Positions 36,573 to 47,172 of a stretch of DNA of 53,542 nt are shown here, one piece after another. Below the pieces are notes generated by a model. It had not been told where the DNA came from. It worked only from the letters and a program-made list of their open reading frames with translations, and made no database searches. Within the stretch, counting starts at the first letter, position 1. Every line of letters starts with the position of its first letter. Both the position numbers and the translations under genes were made by a program. The stretch comes from Phaeoceros laevis (taxonomy: Eukaryota; Anthocerotophyta; Anthocerotopsida; Notothyladales), in contig JBNGIQ010009400.1 in assembly GCA_049999765.1 (NCBI GenBank), forward strand, positions 1 to 53,542, in the 5' to 3' direction.

Positions 36573-38864
36573 TTATCCGGTTATGGAAGTGGTAACATCA
36601 GACTTATCTTCCTCCGAGTCGTTTGGCACTGCTTTCGGGTGACTCAGCTCTCGTGCGAGCATAGCGTGCACTCTAGTAACGAGCTGATAGGAACACCAGA
36701 CACATTAGATAGTGAAAGTGCGACTTGCAGATTATCACTATTTGCTGACCATCTTGCAGAATGTTGCAGGACCTTACCTCACTAACACCCTCTTCTGTTT
36801 TGACAGAAATGCGAAATGCTCCAGGAGGTCCCAACATACTGTAACTTTCCATCTCATCAACGGGAGCGGACTGTGGCGGGGGTAAAAGATCAGCCTTTGA
36901 TAACACATCCAACCATGGCCGGTCCGAGAACCTGCTTCGTATCTCCTTGTATATATGCCACTGAACAAGAACTGAAATCACTCAATATCTGGAATGACGC
37001 AAATAGACTAAGTTTGGATAACACTACAGTTGGTTAGACCTTTACCTGGTCAACGACGGTAGTCCCACATTCTCCGGTTAGGTCATGGACGTAAAGAACA
37101 GCAGTTGGCAAGTAAGATAAGGCAGCAAGTGTGAGCTTCTCGATGTTGTTTCTTCTTTCTGCGAACATGCAACCGACGACAGTGAACTCTAGTGGGGATT
37201 AAGTGTAGAAAGCTAGTGACTAACTGTATACAAATTCAAGTACCATCTGGCCGTTTGAGAAGTCCAGGAGTATCAGTCACCTGCCACGAACAGGAAAAAA
37301 AAAGCATTCAGCACATGCGTCTTAGACTGAATGTCAACATTGCAGCATATGACGCAAGGGTGCCAAAGTTCGCTGCGAAATACCTGATAGCGCAAGGAAT
37401 CTAAAAGGATATGTCCCATTGAAATACCACGTGTTGTGAAGGGGTAATTACAAACCTGCCAAAAACAACAGCTTTAACCTTGACAGTGGCCAATAGCGGA
37501 TATACTTGTGTCAAGGGAACAATAGCATCATTCGGAATACCTCTGGCTTGCCAGATGACAGAATGCGTACGAGAGATGACTTCCCAACGTTGGGTGCACC
37601 AACAAGGCAGAGCGTGGGAGTCTCGGGGTGAACGACTGGCATAGCCCTCAAAACCTTACAAAGAATACCAGTTAGCCATGAAGTAGGAAGAGCCCGTTGT
37701 TCAACGCACGTAACACTACAGAAATATAGTTGCTCGATAACGTGGAGACTAACCTTTGCAACCTCCTTCAGGTCATCGACACAGCGTCCATGAGTCGCAA
37801 ACAACTCCTCCAAAGTTTGAATGCCCTGGCATCATCATGCTGTCAAAAATGATTACCAAGTTTTGTCTACCTATTTTGCACGATAAAGAGTGCACTTAAC
37901 TACTCACCTCTACCAACCGTTCCTCTGCTTCCTTCTTGGTGGTAGACTGTGCTCACAATGATTCAGAAGGCAAGACTTCATTAGACCTCATTGCCATCCA
38001 GAATGGACATGCGGAACACACTGCATAATACAAAAAAATAAGAACACCTTAGCACAAAAGGATGCACGGATCTTTCCCACATCGAGAACTTTCTTCCTCA
38101 GCATATCTACTCTCTGAAGAGTCTGCAACAAGCTGTATGGATGTAGTCAAAAATCTGCCAGTCCCGATATTGTACCTAACTTTTTTACGTCTCTACATTG
38201 TCACGAATGATAAGTTTAACTGTGGCAACGAACTCACACCACCATCTCTAGATTTGTAGTACCTCTTCATACGTGCCTTCTCCAAGAGTCAACTCAAGAA
38301 GAGCTTGCTCATACTTGTGGAAACGTTCTCGATCTGGAAATTTTTGAACATAGACCTTCAACGGTGATGTCAGCTCCTATTCATTGAAACACGGGAACGA
38401 AGACTCGTCAGTAGCTACCGGAGGACTACATCACATTGCAGAAACGGAACCTTCGTCTTTTGGGCTCCCTTAAACCTTTGTTAAAGCGTCCAGCTGCTTT
38501 GCACCTCGGTTGCGCTCCCGTTTTGCTACGTTTGCAATCCCTGCAGTGTCCGAAAAGACACAATTATTGCTGACCCACCCAAGTGACGGGCATTCCCTAC
38601 GTGGAGATAGTTAGGGTTGTTGAGCATCATCAGAGTGCTGGATGGTCGTCATGCTCAGCCTCGATACTCCTGCACAGCTAGAAATCTTGCAAGGACAATG
38701 ACCACGTTAAGCATACCTTTTGTGGGTCTGACCATTTTTGCTCTCCTCACTGCTGAGCCAGAAATTTCATAGGAAGGAGACACAACCGGCAGTTGCTGAA
38801 AAGCACCAACTCCCAAGCGCTTGACTGACTGCTGTCTCATCAAAACTACCCAGTTCTCAGACAT
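36573..38864 (-). CDS. PDE318: NOG1-like P-loop GTPase, PDE318 type (plastid)
   Basis: Spliced minus-strand gene of about a dozen exons, including 38864-38717, 38540-38476 and 38376-38263; the last ends at stop 36573-36575. In order it encodes RRAKMVRPTKG, IANVAKRERNRGAKQLDAL, KYEQALLELTLGEGTYEEV, RVDMLRKKVLDVGKIRASF and VLRAMPVVHPETPTLCLVGA. The P-loop GAPNVGKSS and then CNYPFTTRGISMGHI follow. Later come the G3 motif DTPG, LTLAALSYLPTAVLYVHDLT and the G4-like SKAD. This order is that of Arabidopsis At1g80770 (PIGMENT DEFECTIVE 318), a NOG1/Obg-related GTPase thought to act in plastid ribosome assembly. The 38864 start lacks an obvious transit peptide, so an upstream exon is likely (see 38865-39684). 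Confidence 0.88.
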
Positions 38865-39684
38865 GGATATTAGCGTCGGAACATCGCAGATAAAGAGTTG
38901 GATACAACAACAGGACGGCAGTTTCGGTCAGGGAGGCAAACGCATTGAAACTCAAAAAACCTTCAATCGTTTTCCAGAGTCGTCCTGTTCCTGTGCACCG
39001 TCCAATATATCATTGTCTGTGCTCTCTGTGGCATAGTGTATTCTTTGTTCTGCTTCACTCAAACGCTCCAAAGTTTCAGCCCTTCCATTTCTGCTTCGGT
39101 GACCAATGTTCACATCAGCTGCATGAAGTCAGGAGATGAGTATGGTAACCATCCTCTTGTGGTCGAAAAGTCAATGTTTGCGGCTCTGTAAAATCATCAC
39201 AGTACCAGACAACGAGCCAATCTCGCATCTTGTGGCCCAGAGGACCGCATTCCGTGTTCTTGGCAGGCTCCTCAAAGCGCGGAAATTAACAGGCCAGCAT
39301 TTTGACTCCAACTGTGGTAGAAAAGCATCACACACTGCGTGCAACATAGTCTTCTGCATAGCAAGCAGTACCAATGGCCTACGACACTTGGCCCTTCGAA
39401 TCCATCCGCCAGAACCACTGCCTTGTGGATGCTAGACTTGAGCACACCAGCAATCTTCTGTTTTACAATCCCTTCGGACATTCCAAGTCGGGGGACCCGA
39501 ATTCTTCGTGGTGGGGTTTTAGGGTTTATCTGAATCCTAGCACTCGATGCACGAGCAAGACAATTAGGGGAACTCGCTCAGGCGGCCACAACAGACCTTC
39601 TGTTGCTCTGTGGCTGCCTGCGCCTTGGCTGTGGTCTTCGAACATCACAAGTCACCTGGCTTTCATCCAAACTCACCGGTCGCG
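38865..39684. promoter_or_regulatory. Divergent promoter region of PDE318-like and TIM8, possibly with a 5' exon of the former
   Basis: On the minus strand, an open frame at 39374-39171 reads MVLLAMQKTMLHAVCDAFLP and continues basic and poor in acidic residues, as expected of an organelle transit peptide. A GT donor lies in it. I could not find one clean acceptor joining it to the exon that starts at 38864, so it is only a candidate first exon. A telo-box lies at 39518-39527. Confidence 0.4.
39518..39527. promoter_or_regulatory. Telo-box upstream of TIM8
   Basis: TTTAGGGTTT (complement AAACCCTAAA) lies about 160 bp before the TIM8 ATG. Telo-boxes are common in plant promoters of housekeeping, ribosomal and organelle-biogenesis genes. 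Confidence 0.5.
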
Positions 39685-40330
39685 ATGGATTCCTCCAGCT
39701 CGGCAGAGTTCCAAAACTTCATCGAGGTCCATTCCCGCCTGCTTCGCTTCCAGCAGTAGCTGTATGATGTACTTGGTTTCTGTATTGTGCTGTTCCGCCT
39801 GTGGCGCTGGCATGGATTGGTAGTGTAATATCTGTCGCGGATAAAAGAGTAATGGTCACTCGACTGAAGTGATCAAGCAGTGAACGTGAAAACACTGCTT
39901 TCATTTCCGGATGTGCCGATAGAGATTGCAGCTCTATGTTGATGCATCAAATAGTAGAATCTGCAGCTTTTCTTTCTGCAGAATCTTGAGCTCCTTCACT
40001 GCTACGAGTTTGACTTCGCATGCCAGCAGTCTTGGAGTCGGAAACAGCCACCTAGGGTTGTGTGGGATGCTTCGTGTTCCTCGGAAATGTGTTGATGCAA
40101 GGGGAGCATTCTAATACCATGTTCTTGAACTGTGGCAGCAAGAGAAGCAGAAAGCCGTCATCAATGAACTGGTGGCCAAGTTGACGGATGTCTGCTGGGA
40201 CAAATGCATCACTAGCAGTGTTAGCAGCAAATTCAGCTCAAGTGAAACTAATTGTCTAACCCACTGTGCTCAACGGTACCTCGATACCAGTGCTCTCATC
40301 GTCAGAAGATTTCAAGCAATGCAGCGATGA
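39685..40330 (+). CDS. TIM8: Mitochondrial intermembrane-space chaperone TIM8
   Basis: Two exons (39685-39726 and 40139-40330) join in phase 0 to give 77 residues. Exon 1 encodes MDSSSSAEFQNFIE and exon 2 starts QEKQKAVINELVAKLTDVCW. The twin CX3C motif of small TIM proteins is present as CWDKC and CLTHC, followed by the conserved QRYLDTSALIVRRF. With TIM13, TIM8 escorts hydrophobic precursors across the intermembrane space; it is imported by the Mia40 relay and needs no presequence, consistent with the short N-terminus. Length and sequence match Arabidopsis TIM8 closely. The 412-bp intron shows nothing notable. Confidence 0.96.
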
Positions 40331-41190
40331 TGTCGAAATTCATGCAGACAACCATTCCTTTATCACACGCAAAGGTTTTTCGCTAGTGGTAAATCCTCCC
40401 GCCACCTTGGTTTTCCGGTTCGGAGTGTTTTGGTCCTTGGACTTTGCTGACTGGTGTCCATGGTGGTGGATGCTGCAGGAATAATCTCGTGGACAGATTT
40501 TCGGCCTCCGACCTTCATTCTTTCGATGACACTTGCGTTTGCCATCGTGAGGCACATTATTGTTCTGCTGTGTGCCTGACCACACTCCAGCAAAAGTTTT
40601 GAGAACTGAGATGTTTTGAAAATTATGTTACCAGTCACTTGAGGCAGTGCAAAGTCGTGAATTAGACACCTGCTGATCTCCGCTTCCGCCAAAAATCTCA
40701 CAAGAGATTTCTTACATTTGCTCATACGATCGAAAATACGAGCCACCGTGTGGATGGACCGACAAGGGCAGGAGCAAGAATGCATTAGACGTAGAGGCCA
40801 TCAGTCTTTACAGATGCAGGTGTGGATGTTTCCATCCGGGGGAGACATCCAGGTGGAGTTCGAACTAGTGTACTCGAGTCTACATGTCACAAATAACAGA
40901 GGATGCATATAGGAACAGGTGGATATAATCCGAACTGGCGTGCAGATGAGGGTCACCCCATTGGCTGGTTATCTCTGCTTTTTCTTCTCTCTCTAGCTCG
41001 AGGCCACAAGTTCCCCACGCCTCTAACGCAATACAGCCCACGCTTGCGAAGACGTTAGGCTGCAGGCTGCTGAATTCAGGAGGGCTACTTCCGCTGCGAC
41101 CAGGAGACCGTGGGAACTCCCGGATTGGAATGTGAAGGAGCTGACCTTTTACAAGTGCTGCGTTGAGTGTGGGGTTGCGAGGTAGCATCT
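40331..41190. other. Intergenic region between TIM8 and the RIQ-like gene
   Basis: This is presumably the TIM8 3' UTR and the promoter/5' UTR of the next gene. A 140-codon minus-strand open frame (40785-40363) shows no recognisable domain. Nothing else can be supported. Confidence 0.5.
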
Positions 41191-41912
41191 ATGGCGTGCG
41201 CAGTGCAGGCCGGAGTAGCCTCGCAATGCCAAGCAGTGGCTGGGCATGCAGCTGCCCTCAGCTCAGCGGAGAGCAAGGGCCTAAGGGGACTATCTCTGGC
41301 TCCCGCCTCTCCGTCTGGAGGAAGCAATCGGGCGGCCAGGAGGTCCCTCCAAGTCCTAGCGATGGCTCCCAAGAAGAAGGTGATGCCCCCGGACACGACC
41401 CGGGCCTACTTCGGAGCCTTTCCTACAGAAATTCATTGCTCAATGCGTCTCTGCGTGTCTTTCTGGTACAGGTGAATGCCTACGACGATGCCTGGAGCAA
41501 GCAGTGGTTTGGAGCAGGTATCTTCGCGGAAAACACTGAGACGAATCCGGTGAACATCGTGAAGAATTTGGAGAAGAAGAAGCTGCTGAGCCAGGTTGAG
41601 AAGGCCGGGATCCTGTCCAAGGCCGAGAGCGCAGGCTTCACGCTCTCACAAATAGAGAAGCTGGGCCTCCTGTCCAAGGCCGAGAGTCTGGGCCTGCTGA
41701 GCTTGGCGGAGAAGGTAGGCACATCCAGCCCAGCGGCGCTGGCGTCCTGGGCCCTGCCCCTGGTGGTGGCCTCCATCTTGACCATTGTCCTTGTCCCAGA
41801 TGACACCCAGGTGCTGGTTGTGGCACAAACTGTGGTTGCTGGCCTCTTCGCAGTCGCTGCCGGAGGCCTCTTTGTAACCTCCATCATATTGGGCGGCCTG
41901 CAAGACGATTGA
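41191..41912 (+). CDS. RIQ: RIQ-like thylakoid membrane protein (DUF1118 family)
   Basis: Two exons (41191-41379 and 41472-41912, phase 0) give 209 residues. Residues 1-60 are an Ala/Ser/Arg-rich chloroplast transit peptide. The mature part begins near PKKKVNAYDDAWSKQWFGAG. Heptad-like repeats follow (VEKAGILSKAESAG, IEKLGLLSKAESLG), then two hydrophobic spans, about WALPLVVASILTIVLV and VVAGLFAVAAGGLFVTSIIL, and a GLQDD end. This matches Arabidopsis RIQ1/RIQ2 (REDUCED INDUCTION OF NPQ), which sit in grana and affect light-harvesting complex organisation and thermal dissipation. The 92-bp intron uses aag|gtgatg and tacag. An ATG at 41167, in frame, is an alternative start adding eight residues. 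Confidence 0.93.
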
Positions 41913-42152
41913 AGGAGGCCTGATCTGTATACTATGCTTTTGTCATTCAATTTTGGATGAATTTGATCACTAGCGTAGAACGAGTGCCTGCCTATCCACC
42001 AGTTTAGTTGGGATCAGTAATGTGGTACCATGCGGAATGTCCATGTAGTAGACTGCAAGTACTCGACTCTTGGGGACAAATTCACCCCTTTGGGATGATC
42101 AAGTGCAAATCGCATCAAGTAGCACCGAAGGCTGCAAATACCATGCTACTTA
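41913..42152. other. Convergent spacer between RIQ-like and KAP3
   Basis: 240 bp between facing stop codons; the 3' UTRs are expected to meet or overlap. No other feature seen. Confidence 0.5.
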
Positions 42153-45100
42153 CTAATCAGCCTCGAAACGCCCAGTTGTAAGTCGAGCAAATCTCAACCG
42201 AAGCAGCCTACTGCCCCAGTCATCGTCGATTTCGGAGACCGTATTAACCAGGATTTCGGCCAGCTTAGCTACCTCCGGATTGTAGTCCTGTCGGTGTCAC
42301 AGTGAATATAAGAATCTGGTTCAGTACGACCGCTATGTCACGAATACCGGCAATAGTTGCCACTACAAACTTTGGTAAATTACCTGCGATAAATCCAGGA
42401 TTCGTACCATCACCTGCTCAAATGGCACAATATACGGTTCAGTGTAGCCTGGCAAGATTGCTGGTTCTAATTATGTCACTGTGATGGATGGCAGCTGTTA
42501 AGGACTTTGAGAGAGTACCTTGGGATTATCTCCAAACAAAGCTTGGCTTGTTGACTCAGACAATAAAAACTGCCCGAATGTGTACAGGAGCTGCAACAAG
42601 GACAGGATTGTAATGAGTTGCAGTGAAGGAGAACCTTACAAGAGGAAGTTCAAAACTTTAGACAGGTGCGAAGTTTTTGCCTGAAGAAGTAGCTCAGTAT
42701 CACGCCGGTTTTCCAGGAACACACCAGTCAGCTTCTGCACCTGTGGCGATTTAGGGAGGAAACTATTCCACGTTATATCCAAAAGACCATGCAGGATACG
42801 AGTAGAGCAAGACGGTCAGCATATGCAGGAACTCACCAAGCCACCCTGTAAAATGAGCGGTGCATTCTCTGTGGAACAGATATCTCCAACGAAAACTACA
42901 ATCTGAATGAAATAGGGGCACGGGATCGTCAGCGCAGTGCTGGATTTGTCTGGCTGGCAAACACGAAGTCTAGTTCCAGCTCCTAAGGATTTATTGATTA
43001 AGACCTCCAACAGCATATCGTCCTCCATGTAGCCCAGTCTGGTCCGAGAATGCAGAAACTGCAAGAGGGATGTCTCTGCCAACACAGAATCGAAGCTTCC
43101 TCTCAGACAACTTATGTTGTTGAATACCCCTAGAATCTCCACCTTTTAGCAAAAAAAGGTCCCAATTTAGAGACACGTAGAAGGTGTATCTTGGCAGTAA
43201 ACCACAACCAGAGGACGCTGTGGCACTAACCTGAAGAGAAATGCTATTATCAGTCCGCAAGAGCAGATGAACTAGAACTGGAATGAAGCTGAACCAGAAC
43301 CAGTGACGTGTTAGAGAAGGACTCTTCTTTGGCAAAAACAGACTGCAGAGACTACTTGCCAACGGCACAAAAGCATTCCACACAGACGAAGGCATTTCGT
43401 TAGCATCTGGTTGTTTTCCAAGACCACAAAGAACCAGTGAATGCTGGCTTACTCTACCAGTTGTGGCTTGATCTTTTCATGTCGACTCAAGTTCCTTAAT
43501 ACCTGCTTACAAAACGTGAGAGATTCAGAAGTTTGCACAATCTTGTACCTGCTTTCAAAGCAAAGCGTGGCCTATTACAGAGAAGACAACGAGATGTTGT
43601 AGATGTTAATGCCAAAGGACGGGACTAACCTTCACAAGAAGTGGATCAGTGTCTTGTATAGCGCTCATGATAAGCTGTTCAAGTTCTTTGGGTTCGCAAT
43701 TAAACTGCAGCCAAACAGCATTTCTTTAGTTAACACAAAGTTGAAGCTGAGCCCCCAGTTTTTGAAGTAAACGCGGAATAAGGAATTACGTCAGGGGTTC
43801 TTGGAACTGATGTCAAATTGACTGAGAGTGCCATCAATGCCCCCGAAATAGTTTTCTTGGGTTGAAAAGTCATATTCTGAGTAGTGAGTCCAAATCTGTG
43901 TCAAGATACATATCGTTCTCCCACCAAGCACTCACAAGAGCAAACTGGTTATAAGGGACTGGACAGTCAAACCTGAAGTGCAATAGAGAGGATATTAGAG
44001 TCCACAAACTTCAGTCGACAGTGGACATCCGTAGAGAGGTTGTAAAGCACTCCGCAAACCTAAGAATCGACAGGAAATGCATCCCCATCAGTTGGCAAGA
44101 ACTTCCCTTAGGAAAACATTTTACTGTCCTCCCTACTCATCCATAAACAAATCTACCCATATTAGCCAACTGCCAGCAACTGCGCAATAGCTCTAACGAT
44201 GTACCCACTAGGTGCTCGAGCTTCTTGTCCTTCAGTAGTCGACCAAAAATTTGGATGAGCTTGCATTTGACCTGTTTATGGTGGCTATACATGAATGGTA
44301 TGGCAACCTTGGTAAAAAATACTAGCAGCCTTTACAGAGAAAGAAACCGTACCATATCCCTCCTCAAATCTTCATCGAAGGACAAGTTCCAAAGCAGTCT
44401 GAGGACAGCAATCAGAAGAGCCTGTTGAGCCGCAGAAGACTGAGCGATGGTCTCAAGTTCACAAGCGGCAGCATAGATAGTAAAACCCTTGCTGTACTGC
44501 AACAGTAGCAACACAGGAAACTTGACCCCAGTCTAGCAGTGTAGCAGTACCTCATGCTTGCAAGCAAGCAGCCCAGCAAGTCTGTATATGATGCCACTGT
44601 CCTTCATGACATCCTTGTTTTCTTCAAACACACTTAACTTTTTCAAAAACATCACTGTTCTGCAGACATCCATTCCATAAGATTCTCATCCACCCACCAA
44701 GGCTACCAAAACACCTGGTGGCAAGATAGTTTTGGAGAAAAGGAAAACCGTCCACAAAGTAGCCTCACTCACATGCATAGAAGAGCTGAGTTCTTCTTGC
44801 TCAAGAGCTTGCATAAATGTTCCTAATGCAAGGCAGCCAATATCAATACTGCTCTGTCCACTATCTCCGAGAATTGCTAAGGGAAATTTTCCAAACGCAG
44901 GAAAGATATATTGTGAAGGTGGTGTTTATTTGAGCCTACCACGAGATTGTGCTTCTTCATCTTCTTTTCCACGTTGAGATCCTCGGCCAGGTTCAGAAGA
45001 AGATGAACTGACATATAGAGCAACCTTTCCTGCATTAGTTCCACCAACTTGTGTGCTTACCAAAACCAAAATGCTAGTCTTTCACAGTGTGATCCTTATG

Positions 45101-46167
45101 AATTGAATGGATTGCAGGCACTTATTGACCCAAAGTGAAATCCTTTAGCATGAGGCATTCTGCATACCTGCTTGCTCGCTGGGACTAAAGACGTCCAGTC
45201 TACACATATGCCGCTCTCCGACGTGCTTGGCTCAGATGCACATAATGTCCCCTCAACCTGAACAAACACGTTGCTGTCATTGCTCTTCACAATTATGAAC
45301 AAGCAAGATCCTTGGAATGATGACAATGACAGACCTTTGACTGCCACTCTGATCTTTGAACCTCCAAGGCCATCATGGCCAGCGTAGTCTTTCCAATCTT
45401 GTGCTCTAACAAAATCTGAGATGGAGAAATAAGCACTACGAACATTCACTGTAGGAAAATCACAAAATGCTGCAAATCTCTGTGATCTGAAGGGGAAGGG
45501 CTCAAAGATTTGAACGGGAGCAGTCTGAAATAGTATCCGGACTCCGCACCTGGTGAAACTTGTGAAAAAGCGAGAAAATGGAGCATATCGACAAGATATT
45601 AAAGCGCAAGTGAAAGCTTTTTCTGCCCTCTTCACGTAGCACCCGCGCGATGGCACCCTGAAGGAGCCAGAACAGCATGCTAGTTTCAGATTTACCAAGC
45701 TACCCCTCCTCAAGTTAAAGTACCGACTTACGGTATGCGGTCCTTTACCAACGCGCTGCCATGAGACGCGAGCGATTCAAGCCACTCTGTTCTGGTTGCC
45801 AACGTGAAGATAAGTCTTGTTGCTCTGATCTGCTTCGTAATGGAGACAGAAAATTTTAGCATTTTTTCTGCTACTGCCATGCAAAGAGGTAGAAACAATA
45901 CGAAATTTACCTTTGCATCAATCCCCTCATACAAATCTGCCAAGTACATGTCCAAATCTTTCACCCTTGACGCTGGCCAGGGAATCAGACATCGATAGCC
46001 GTGTTCAAATCTGTAGACAATCAGAGTCATGCCTGTTGTTCACAAAGAAGCAAGTGAAATTACACAACTTCCAGAGGAAACATAATTGTCTCTCAGCATC
46101 TCATCGCGTACCCATCGCTGGCAGGTGAAGACACAGATGGGCGACGCAAGCGGAAAGGATCTCCCAT
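42153..46167 (-). CDS. KAP3: Kinesin-II-associated protein KAP3 (armadillo repeats)
   Basis: Minus-strand gene of many short exons. The likely start is at 46167 (MGDPFRLRRPSVSSPASDG), joining in phase 2 to FEHGYRCLIPWPASRVKDLD. KAP3 landmarks follow in order: DMYLADLYEGIDAK, RATRLIFTLATRTEWLESLA, AIARVLREEGRKS, LLYMSVHLLLNLAEDLNVEK, TVMFLKKLSVFEENKDVMKD and LLWNLSFDEDLR. Then come VCGVLYNLSTDVHCRLKFVD, VEILGVFNNISCL and DYNPEVAKLAEILVNTVSEI with DDDWGSRLLRLRF; the stop is at 42153-42155. KAP3 joins the two motor subunits of heterotrimeric kinesin-2, which carries cargo along axonemes. The N-terminus is much shorter than in animals. The 46167 start and several exon borders are inferred. Confidence 0.88.
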
Positions 46168-47172
46168 TCTGTCCAGATCGCAGCAGTAGTCTTCCCCGCT
46201 GCAATTGTTGCTGGACCTTGTCACTGGAAAGTGTGGTTCACGCTGGGCTCGAAGTAACAACCATTTGTCAACTGAATGCCAGGTTCCCCTGTTCCCCTTC
46301 AGGCGGCAAGGACTAATAATAGACCAGTAGTAATTTGAGTTCTGGTGGACTGGTAACTGCTCCGGGGAATTCCTAGGGTTTCTCAGGGCCTCTTATTAGC
46401 TATCCATGAGAGGGTGAAGTGTTGAGAGGGAAGATCCGAAGATTGAGAAATTTGGCCTGCTATTGCCACTGGCAGACTGGCAGGGGACCAGAGCTTCTCA
46501 GGGGACCAAAGCTTCGCCATGGCAGCGGCCGCTCCAACATTTTGAGAACGTGAGCGGATGCCGGACTTCGTCGTACAGCTCCTTCAGCTGCTCGGCAATG
46601 GCCGCCGGCCTGGCTGCTGTAAGGCTGGAGATGCGGCCCCCAAATGGCGCCTCCGGTGGGGCGCCTCACACGAGTGTCCCGCCTCCCTTGTCACGCCCGC
46701 TGCCGGAGCCAATCCAGCCCAGCCTGCCTGGCTATGGCCTGCCAAGGTTACCTCCTTGGGCGCCTTGGCCGCAGCTCTCTTGCAACCAGACCAGCTGGCC
46801 ATCTCTCCTGCGCCGAAGATGACCTCAAAGCTTGATGGACGTCACACACGAACTTGATAAACCTTACCACGAGCCACACAAGGGACGGAAGCACACAGAA
46901 ACATGGTTGCTGAGGTGCCTACGTATGCAATTCAGCAACCAATCTGTAAACGACGGCCATCAGGAACCGCAAATATGGTCAGTTTAGTATGGCTGCACCG
47001 AATGAGAGCCGGACGTGAGGGCTAGCCCGAAATCTGGGCCAGATAAACGCTCCAAAGCATCAAGACCACCCTACTTCCTAGCACGTATCACAAAAACTCC
47101 TTCTGTGGCTAGGTGGGTGATCTTGTTTCTCTGTCCCCGCAGTTCCAGGAACTCCATCGAGCAGGCGCAACG
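46168..47172. other. Divergent region between KAP3 and NAA10
   Basis: It contains a GC-rich block (about 46540-46830) with open frames on both strands. On the minus strand the segment AIAEQLKELYDEVRHPLTFS looks protein-like but has no recognised family and no donor that would join it to KAP3. A telo-box lies at 46373-46381. No gene is supported. Confidence 0.4.
46373..46381. promoter_or_regulatory. Telo-box in the KAP3/NAA10 divergent promoter
   Basis: CTAGGGTTT (complement AAACCCTAG) lies about 205 bp upstream of the proposed KAP3 start. It is the second telo-box in a divergent promoter of this window. Confidence 0.45.

Noticed and set aside
41163-41912. Single 249-codon open frame as the full RIQ-like protein
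   Set aside because: Its first 100 codons are out of frame with the transit peptide; splicing 41379 to 41472 gives the conserved APKKKVNAYDDAW join.
46460-46860. Plus-strand Pro/Ala-rich frame as a chloroplast protein
   Set aside because: Three overlapping frames on each strand are open because of GC richness; no family recognised.
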